Assembly: GCA_036936605.1 (NCBI GenBank)
Contig: JAUPFV010000001.1
Coordinates: 154,971,187-155,035,186, forward strand
DNA length: 64,000 bases
Direction of reading: 5' to 3'
Source: Limnanthes douglasii subsp. nivea
Taxonomy: Eukaryota; Streptophyta; Magnoliopsida; Brassicales; Limnanthaceae
Shown one piece after another: positions 56,661-64,000 of the stretch (positions are counted from its first letter, which is position 1; the number at the start of each line of letters is the position of its first letter). The notes beneath the pieces are model-generated. The model saw only the letters and a program-made list of their open reading frames with translations, was not told the DNA's origin and did no database searches. The position numbers were made by a program, and so were the translations under genes.

Positions 56661-57098
56661 AACATATAAACCCTCAAACTTAAAACAAAATTGCATCTTC
56701 AAAGTTTTCTCTCTCTAGAAAGTTTTCTTGCTCTAAAAAAGAAACAGTAAAACAGTGTTAAATAGAGGTGAAAAACACTTGAGTGATTTACCCAAGGGAG
56801 ATAAATCGTTCAAGTAATGATTAGAGGCTATTAAGTACACCCTAATTACTTTTTTATAAAATAGGTGTAAGTACCAAGGGTAAAATGGCTGAGAGGTCGA
56901 ATCAGAATAGGACACATGTTGTTTTCAAAATTCTAACCTTTGGTTAGTCCTTCTGCAAAAAGAAATGTTTCGGATCCAGTCAGGATCTACTCCTCAAAAG
57001 CTAACTCTTCGAAAAACACTTCGAATATGATCCATGTTTTTTTTTTCATTGATAACTTAGCTCTTCCAAAATATTTTTGAAAGACCTAAAAGGGCTAC

Positions 57099-57467
57099 TA
57101 ATAGGGTCAGATAATTTTGGAAGTGCTATTCGGCCTAATCCGAAGGGTTAATTCAGGCATCTTTTACATTAATTTTTTTATGAGTAGTAAATCTAAGTGG
57201 ATCATGACTCAGCTGTATGTTACCTAATTTTTATTTTGGACTTTAAAGCCTGAACCGAATCCAAAGTCTGACCCGAACGACCCATGGGTCATAAAAAAAG
57301 TATAAATACCTCAACCAACCTCATTTAATAGGTTGGACTTTTCTAGAGAAATTAATAGTTACTACCCACCTCTTTTATCTCTCTACACTCTAGTCTTGAA
57401 ATTAATATCCTATTAAACAACAAGTCTTTGTCCAAAAACACCTTTTGATTAAAAATAATTCTCACCA
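57099..57467 (+). repeat. Gypsy 3' LTR
   Basis: Starts TAATAGGGTCAGATAA (the terminal TG is lost) and ends TTCTCACCA, followed by the AAGTT duplication. A short purine tract AAAAGGG lies just before it. Confidence 0.9.
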
Positions 57468-57472
57468 AAGTT

Positions 57473-57708
57473 CAGTTAAAAATACAAGACTGGGATGGAA
57501 ATATATTATTCATTTGGGGGTAAACTCATTCTGATTTAATTTATGCTTATGGAAATACCTATATATTATCTTCAAAGTTGCCTCTTCCTTAAGATAGTAA
57601 TTACCAGACTTAAGAAAATATTTAATAGGTATCTCTGAGGATCTACACAGGCTAAGACTGCTAGGCATTGGGTTAAATGTGATAAGGTTTGATTTTGCTA
57701 AAGTAAAT
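57473..57708 (+). mobile_element. LINE2, second segment
   Basis: Directly after the AAGTT duplication the frame relics QDWDGNILF and WGSTQAKTARHWVKCDKV fit the region following RT in LINE1 (LSYSGRLSLIRHV and WRPKVNEKAIHWTGW). It ends where the solo LTR begins. Confidence 0.7.
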
Positions 57709-58371
57709 TGCTAAGGAAAAATTATAGAGAGAGAAAATGCTTAAGAGTTTTTTAGAGAGAGAAAACACAAGTACAAATGAGTTTCATGTAAAATTGTTTA
57801 ACCCCTTTATTAGAGTAGTCTGGTCCTTTATATAGAGGAGCCAAGACTTAGTCTTAAACTGAATTTGTTACAAAAATGGACTAATTACTATTTAGTCCTT
57901 ACAAATTATACAAAGTTACAATTGCCTCCTAAAACTTACACCATTCACAAATTAAAGACAAAACTTACATTAATTACAATTAAGTCTGTGAATTTACATT
58001 ATTTACAAATTAATACTTAAAAACTTATTTCCATATCAGAAGCCCCCCTAGTTCTCATGTTAGTAAATGAATGAGAACTAAAAAGTCTTCAAAACCGTTT
58101 ATCTTCGAATCATCAACCTGCCACAAATCAAAAAACAATCTATTCGAAGCCATTGTCTCCGAATGACCAACCTGTCATGATTTGAAAATAACTATTCGAA
58201 GCTGTTAGCTTAAACTATTATTCGAAGCATATATGCAATATAAAAGCTATAAACTCTTAAAAACATATTTGAACCAATTTTAATAACATATTCGAACCAA
58301 TGGACAAATAACCTTCGAATAATAACTAAAGGAATCGATATAATTACTTCGAATAAAAATTTCCCTTAACA
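57709..58371 (-). mobile_element. Probable solo LTR inserted in LINE2
   Basis: A 663-bp segment begins TGCTAAGGAAAAATT and ends AATTTCCCTTAACA, a TG...CA-bounded LTR with short inverted ends. On the minus strand it carries a CTCTATATAAAGGACC promoter-like box near 57832. LINE2-like sequence resumes beyond it. The flanking 5-mers (TAAAT and TATGT) match at only 3 of 5 positions, so the ends may be off by some bases. Confidence 0.6.
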
Positions 58372-58708
58372 TATGTGGTACAGATTTTTAGATCGAAAGA
58401 TGGTGTAATAAAAAATCCTTTATTCCTTTCTTTTCATCATAGCCTATATTTATAGCATATATTGACCAGTTTTGGAATGAAAGAGCTTAGGATCTAGACA
58501 AGATTAGATTCTTAGTTCTTTCATAAAGTCAAGATATCTAAACTTAAACTACATTCATATATAGATTATGAATTAAAATGGATCTTCTCTAACAATGACA
58601 CTTTTAATACTAAGAACATATGATTATAAATTTGAGAAAAAAACAGAATAAATTAAATTACTTCAAAGGATTTTAAACAACATCACACCTAAAAATGGCC
58701 CTTTATAT
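58372..58708 (+). mobile_element. LINE2, third segment
   Basis: Decayed sequence leading into the zinc-domain region. The last bases before the copia element, joined to those after it, give a FILWRLLKRLA reading typical of the zf-RVT start in plant LINEs, which shows that both flanks belong to the same element. Confidence 0.65.
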
Positions 58709-59152
58709 TATTATTTCTTTCTGAACTTATCTGCATTTCCAATGAAGCCAGTGCTTTCCATCACTTGATAGAAGAGATGCTAGATGAAAAGACAGTGGAA
58801 GACAGTGGAGATGAGGCAAGTGCTAAACACATTAAAGAGAACTAAAGTGAATTGAAAAGACAGTGTAATTTTAAGGGGTTATAAATTACACATTAAGGAC
58901 TGTAATATTTTTTCCCCTTTTTAAGTGTTACAGTCTCTACAAAACCTAAGGCTAGGGTTTCTTTTTGCGTATTAACTAGAAACGGTAGAGTCACTGTGTT
59001 CTTCCTAATAAAATCGATCGGCAGCAGGTCCGGAGACGTAGGCATAATTTGCTGAACTCCGTTAACAATTGTGTCTTTGATTTCACTTTTGTTTTTGTGC
59101 TTTCTTTTTCTTTTGATCTGATTTGACAGGAAATTAGCATATTTCCCTTAGA
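58709..59152 (+). repeat. Copia 5' LTR
   Basis: Starts TATTATTTC (the other LTR has TGTTATTTC) and ends TTTCCCTTAGA. It contains an AGGCTAGGGTTTCTTT block. The end position is set by the TATAT duplication after the 3' LTR. Confidence 0.9.
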
Positions 59153-59154
59153 AC

Positions 59155-59167
59155 TGGTATCAGAGCC
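59155..59167 (+). other. Copia primer-binding site (initiator Met tRNA)
   Basis: TGGTATCAGAGCC, complementary to the 3' end of plant initiator methionine tRNA, as in most plant copia elements. Confidence 0.92.
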
Positions 59168-59201
59168 AGGTTGGAAGCGATCCAAAGGAAATCAGATTTG
59201 A

Positions 59202-59978
59202 GTGGGAGCAATGGCTACAGACGAAGGAAAGGTGAGACTCGAAAAATTTGATGGTGTAGATTTTGGGTTCTGGAAGATGCAGATTGAAGATTATCTGTAC
59301 CAGAAAAAACTTTATCAACCCCTCTCAGAAAAGAAACCAGAAGGTATGAAAGATGAAGAATGGACCCTTCTTGATAGACAAGCTCTTGGAGTCATCCGAT
59401 TAAAGCTATCCCGCAACGTTGCTTTTAACATCATAAAGGAAACAACCACGGCGGGTCTTATGAAGGCTCTCTCAATTATGTATGAGAAGCTATCAGCGTC
59501 TAACAAAGTTCACTTGATGAGGCGTTTATTCAATTTGCGAATGATGGAAGGCGCTTCGGTAGCTCAACACCTCAATGAACTTAATACAATCACAAGCCAG
59601 TTGAGTTCAGTTGAAATTGATTTTGATGAAGAAATACGAGCATTGATACTATTGTCTTCACTACCAGATAGTTGGAATGCTACTGTCACTGCGGTGAGTA
59701 GCTCGTCAGGAAGAAATAAGTTGAAATTTGATGATGTTCGTGACCTAGTTCTCAGTGAAGAGATTCGAATGAGAGAATCAGGTGAGTCATCAATCTCCTC
59801 AGTCTTACATACAGAATCGAGAGGAAGAAATTCAACCAGATTATGTGGACGCGGTAAATCGAACTACCGAGACAAATCAAGAGACTGGAGGTCCAAGTCT
59901 AGGAATCATAAAAATTCCCAGGGGTTGAGAAACATCGAGTGTTGGAATTGTGGGAAGACCGGGCACTTTAAATTTTAG
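59202..59978 (+). pseudogene. Copia gag, frame ends inside the zinc knuckle
   Basis: 258 codons. Capsid-type sequence: KFDGVDFGFWKMQIEDYLY near the start, a Leu-Ser-Arg-Asn-Val-Ala block, LMRRLFNLRMMEGASVAQHL, and LLSSLPDSWNATVTAVSSS. A CCHC knuckle begins CWNCGKTGH at the end, but the frame hits TAG at 59976-59978 before the last Cys. The missing Cys is present one base on, in the pol frame. ATG 59202 (or the next one, 59211) fits the usual short leader after the primer-binding site. Confidence 0.9.
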
Positions 59979-61646
59979 GTGCAAGAGAGAACCAAAGGAA
60001 CAAGAGAAGAAGACAGAGGCAAATATCACTTCAGAAGGAGACGATGCGTTAATATGCTCCTTAGAAAGCAGGGAAGAGTCTTGGGTATTAGACTCCGGAG
60101 CATCGTTTCACGCGACTTCGAAGAAAGAATTCTTCGAGAGGTATGTCTCTGGTAACCTTGGAAAAGTATATCTTGGTGATGATCAACCTTGTGATATTAT
60201 TGGTAAAGGTATTGTGAAGATTAAGTTGAATGGGTCTGTATGGGAACTGAAAGATGTCAGACATATCCCCAGTCTGAGAAAGAACTTAATCTCAGTAGAG
60301 CAGTTGGCTAGCGAAGGCTATAGTACGATCTTCTATGGTGACAATTGGAAAATTTCAAAGGGAGCAATGACGATTGCTCGCGGAAAGAAGAGTGGTACTC
60401 TTTACAAGACAGCAGAGACGAACTGTTCAATTGCAATAGCAACAGGAAACGAAAATCCAAATGTTTGGCACCAGAGGCTTGGCCATATGAGTGTAAAGGG
60501 TATGAAAATTATGTACTCGAATGGAAAACTTCCAGGTCTAAAGTCAGTCGATATAGACATGTGTGAAGATTGCATACTTGGAAAACAGAAAAGGGTCAGT
60601 TTTCAGACGAGTGGTAGAACCCCAAAGAAAGAAAGGCTGGAGCTTGTTCACTCTAACGTTTGGGGGCCAACAACTGTTTCATCTATAGGAGGGAAACACT
60701 ATTTCGTGACCTTTATCGATGATCATTCTCGAAAGGTATGGGTTTATTTTCTGAAGCATAAATCTGAAGTGTTTGATGTTTTTAGGAGATGGAAATCTAT
60801 GGTTGAGAATGAGATAGGTCTGAAGATTAAAAAGCTGAGAACTGATAATGGTGGTGAATATAAGGACACCAAATTCAAGAACTTTTGCTATGAGCATGGT
60901 ATCAGGATTGAGAGAACCGTTCCAGGTACGCCTCAACACAATGGTATTGCCGAACGTAATAACAGAACGTTGACAGAAAGAGCCAGAAGCATTCGAATAC
61001 AGTCTGGTTTACCGAAGCAGTTCTGGGCAGAAGCAATCAACATATCGGCTTAACTGGTTAACCGAGGCCCGTCAGTTCCCTTAGAACATCGAATACCCGA
61101 GGAGGTATTGAGTGGTAAGGATATAAAATTATCACATCTAAGAGTTTTTGGTTGTACGGCATATGTTCATATAAGTGACCAAGGCACGAACAAGCTTGAT
61201 CCGAAATCAAAAAAATGTTTCCTGATCGGCTATGGCGAAGATGAGTTCGGTTATCGTGTTTAGGATGAGGAGAACAAGAAGATGATACGAAGCAGAGATG
61301 TGATCTTCAATGAAATAGTGATGTACAAGGACAGACATAAAACTGAAGCAAATGACTCAAAGTCGTATGAATCAGTATTTGCAGATATCGAGGGAGTCCC
61401 AGATAGTCAAGAAATAGAGTCGATCAGATTAACCCCTCAAGAAGGAGAGTCTGTTGGACAGACCGATCGACAACAATTCGATACCCTACAGCCGACCGAG
61501 GCAGTTCCCATTTTGCGACGATCTTCCCGACCCCATGTACCCAACAGGAGATACTTGAACTATCTGTTACTTACCGATGGAGGAGAACCTGAATGCTATG
61601 ATGAAGCTTTCCAGACCAGTGATGCTAGTAAGTGCTATGAAAAATG
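59979..61646 (+). pseudogene. Copia protease and integrase
   Basis: Frame +1 relative to gag. Protease: WVLDSGASFHAT with the catalytic Asp-Ser-Gly. Integrase: HQRLGHMS and CEDCILGKQKR (zinc domain, HHCC), FVTFIDDHSRKVWVYFLK (first Asp), LRTDNGGEY (second Asp), GTPQHNGIAERNNRTL (catalytic Glu), then LRVFGCTAYVHI and the FLIGYGEDEFGYR block. Stops at about 61051 (TAA where relatives have Tyr) and 61261 (TAG where relatives have Trp). The frame ends near 61646 at a small deletion before RT. Confidence 0.92.
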
Positions 61647-63127
61647 AGATGAAGTCTTTAATTTCAAATGATACATGGGACCTAACTGAGTTGCCAATGG
61701 GTAAGAAGGCACTTCATAACAAATGGGTATATCGGGTGAAAGATGAGCATGATGGCTCTAAGAGATACAAAGCACGACTAGTTGCCAAAGGGTTCCAGCA
61801 AAAGGAAGGAATTGATTACACCGATATTTTTGCTCCAGTTGTGAAGCTCAATACTATTAGATCAGTGTTGAGTATTGTTGCCATGGAAGACCTTTATCTT
61901 GAACAGTTAGATGTGAAGACTGCATTTCTTCACGGGGATTTGGATGAGGAGATATACATGTATCAACCAGAAGGTTTCTTAAAAGAATGGAAAGAAAACA
62001 TGGTATGCAGACTTAAGAAAAGTTTGTATGGTTTAAAACAAGCTCCAAGACAGTGGTACAAGAAATTTGACAGTTTTATGCACAAAGAGAGTTTTCGGAA
62101 GTGTAATGCGGACCACTGTTGCTATTTAAAAAAATGTAAGTCTAGTTATATCATTTTGCTACTCTATGTTGATGATATGTTAGTAGTAGGTTCAGATATG
62201 GATGATATTAGAATATTGAAGCTACAATTGTCAAAATAATTTGACATGAAGGACTTGGGCCCAGCAAAGAAGATTCTTGGAATGCAAATCATAGGAGATA
62301 AGCATATAAATTTTTTGCAGTTATCTCAGTCAGAGTACATCGATCGCGTTTTGAAGAGATTTAATATGTGTGATGCAAAGCCAGTTAGTACACCATTGGC
62401 AGGTCACTTTCGTTTATCCAAGGATCAATCCTCTAAGACGGATGAAGAAATAGACTTCATGGCTTAGGTTCCTTGCGCCTCAGCTATTGGAAGTTTGATG
62501 TATGCAATGGTCTGTACGAGACCAGACATTAGTTATGCAGTGGGAGTTGTGAGTAGGTTTATGCCAAACCCAGGGAAAATTCATTGGGAAGCTGTCAAAT
62601 GGATTTTGAGGTACCTACTAGGTACCATAGAAAAGTGTTTGTACTTTGGTAAGGGTGAGTTAAAGGTACAAGGCTACGTAGATGCAGATTTTGGAGGCGA
62701 AGTTGATCACCAGAAAAACACTAGCGGTTATATATTTACTGTTGGAACTACAGCTGTTAGTTGGATGTCAAAATTACAGAAAATTGTCACTTTATCAACT
62801 ACAGAGGTTGAGTATGTAGCAGTGACCGAAGCCAATAAAGAGATGATATGGCTTCAAGGTTTGTTAACCGAGTTGGGATTCAAACAGAAGAACAACGTTC
62901 TGCATAGTGATAGTCAAAGTGCAATTCAATTGGCGAAGAATTCAACATTTCATTCAAGAACCAAGCACATCAGTCTTCGTTATCATTTCAGTAGATCTTT
63001 ATTGGAAGATGAGGTGCTAATACTGGAAAAGATCCAAGGAAGCAAGAATCCAGCTGATATGTTGACAAAGACAGTAGCCATTGAAAAACTGAAGTTGTGT
63101 TCAGCTTCAGTTAGTCTGCAAGAGTAA
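61600..63127 (+). pseudogene. Copia reverse transcriptase and RNase H
   Basis: RT: AMKNEMKSLISNDTWDL, KWVYRVKDEHDGSKRYKARL, QLDVKTAFLHGDLDEEIYM, KSLYGLKQAPRQWYKKFDSF and the catalytic box LLYVDDMLVVG. RNase H: VQGYVDADFGGEVDHQKNT (first Asp), LSTTEVEYVAVTEANKEMIW (Glu), HSDSQSAIQLAKNS (Asp) and RTKHISLRYHF, ending NPADMLTKTV. Stops at 62237 (TAA) and 62465 (TAG) are the only breaks in this frame. All catalytic acidic residues are visible. Confidence 0.94.
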
Positions 63128-63198
63128 TAAGACCAGAAAGATCTGCTGCATAGATCAAGGTGTGAAGACAGGTTGAAACCAGTCTTCAAGTGGGAGAT

Positions 63199-63640
63199 TG
63201 TTATTTCTTTTTGAACTTATCTGCATTTCTAATGAAGCCAATGCTTTCCATCACTTGATAGAAGAGATTCTAGATGAAAAGACAGTGGAAGACAGTGGAG
63301 ATGAGGCAAGTGCTAAACACATTAAAGAGAACTGGAGTGAATTGAAAAGACATTGTAATTTTAGGGGGTTATAAATTACAAATTAAGGACTGAATATTTT
63401 TCCCCTTATTAAGTGTTACAGTCTCTACAAAACCTAGGGCTAGGGTTTCTTTTTGCGTATTCACTAGAAACGGTAGAGTCACTGTGTTCTTCCTAATAAA
63501 ATCGATCTGCAGCAGGTCCGGAGACGTAGGCATAATTTGCTGAACTCCGTTAACAATTGTGTCTTTGATTTCACTTTTGTTTTTGTGCTTTCTTTTTATT
63601 TTGATCTGATTTGACAGCAAATTAGCATATTTCCCTTAGA
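63199..63640 (+). repeat. Copia 3' LTR
   Basis: Starts TGTTATTTCTTTTTGAAC and ends TTTCCCTTAGA, followed by TATAT and then LINE2 sequence. Confidence 0.92.
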
Positions 63641-64000
63641 TATATTATGGAGACTTTTAAAAGGTTGGCTATCTGTTGATTCCATCTTAAAAAGCAGACA
63701 CATCTCATTAGCCTATATATACCATTTTTTCTTTGTTAGTGAATCTACTAAACATTTATTTGTATAATGTAACACAGCTTGGAATATTTGGAAACATTTA
63801 TTGGTTTGTTTGATGTCTATATCTTTAATCGCATAACATTAATTCATATTATAAAAACATAGTATCGGTCAAATCAAAATGACATACACATCAGAACCAT
63901 CTTACCCTATATCATATGTTGGACTATTTGGAGAACTAGAAATAAAGCTAAACATAAAGAGATAATTGTTATTTCTCAAGATTTTATAAACCAAATCATC
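63641..64000 (+). mobile_element. LINE2, last segment (zinc domain), runs off the window
   Basis: Resumes with a WRLLKR block, then DSILKSRHISLAYIYHFFF, ESTKHLFV and AWNIWKHLL, and later CWTIWRTRNKAKHKE, matching in order the LINE1 zinc-domain region (TTHLFISC, AWQIW, then TIWFNRN). Frameshifts occur. RNase H and the 3' end would lie beyond the window. Confidence 0.75.

Larger units (their letters stand above)
48141..57467 (+). mobile_element. Ty3/gypsy (Tat-like) retrotransposon, 9.3 kb, with LTRs
   Basis: LTRs of 368 and 369 bp, 5-bp target duplication AAGTT (48136-48140 and 57468-57472). Order: gag, protease, RT, RNase H, second (archaeal-like) RNase H, truncated integrase, large inverted repeat, then an antisense ORF before the 3' LTR. 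A second RNase H and an antisense ORF near the 3' end are known for Tat-lineage elements such as Grande. All frames are broken. The RT is split by a hAT MITE. Inserted in LINE2. Confidence 0.92.
58709..63640 (+). mobile_element. Ty1/copia (Tork-type) retrotransposon, 4.9 kb, with LTRs
   Basis: LTRs of 444 and 442 bp, target duplication TATAT (58704-58708 and 63641-63645), a primer-binding site matching initiator Met tRNA two bases after the 5' LTR, and a purine tract AGTGGGAGAT before the 3' LTR. Order: gag, protease, integrase, RT, RNase H, as in copia. The LTRs differ at roughly 16-18 bases plus a few indels by eye (about 96% identity), so it is younger than the gypsy element. One frame change lies in the zinc knuckle, one small deletion before RT, and four stops. 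Confidence 0.95.

Overview
The window is nuclear DNA of a flowering plant, probably a eudicot. The support is a chloroplast protein-import GTPase gene of the TOC159 family and AT-rich DNA dominated by plant transposable elements: Ty3/gypsy elements with an antisense ORF, Ty1/copia elements of the Tork type, L1-type LINEs with RNase H, hAT elements and Mutator-like elements (MULEs). No tRNA, rRNA or CRISPR was seen. The species cannot be named from the sequence.

Layout. 1-6.75 kb: a decayed, reverse-strand Ty3/gypsy element, with an oppositely oriented coiled-coil ORF relic to its left. 7.2-9.9 kb: a decayed forward Ty1/copia element. 12.74-18.70 kb: MULE1, a non-autonomous derivative with very large arrays of the 12-mer TCTAGCAATGTC, an internally deleted ULP1-like gene, a host exon resembling DUF639, and a nested 430-bp hAT MITE. 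20.08-22.68 kb: two adjacent hAT insertions. 23.2-29.0 kb: a nearly complete L1-type LINE with target-site duplications, a CCHC ORF1, and an ORF2 broken only by four stop codons. 29.4-33.5 kb: the only apparently intact host gene, an uninterrupted 1384-codon TOC159-like GTPase on the minus strand, with eight 48-residue repeats in its acidic domain and a short membrane domain. 33.9-44.5 kb: MULE2, a 10.6-kb relative of MULE1 in the opposite orientation. It carries a MuDR-type transposase pseudogene (+), a small acidic ORF (-) and a multi-exon ULP1-like cysteine protease pseudogene (-). The 12-mer arrays sit inside introns of both larger genes.

44.6-64 kb: a second, strongly decayed LINE split by a 9.3-kb Ty3/gypsy element (48141-57467, itself split by an 898-bp hAT MITE), by a probable solo LTR (57709-58371) and by a 4.9-kb Tork-type copia element (58709-63640). 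The order of insertion reads LINE2 first, then the gypsy element, then the hAT MITE within it. Copia and the solo LTR are independent later hits on LINE2.

The most unusual feature is the MULE pair. Two divergent copies share motif arrays that were amplified in the introns of the transposase and ULP1 genes. In the deletion derivative the ULP1 frame was rejoined in frame, leaving a short ORF without its catalytic core. The two copies lie inverted on either side of the TOC159-like gene, and MULE2 begins about 390 bp upstream of its start codon.
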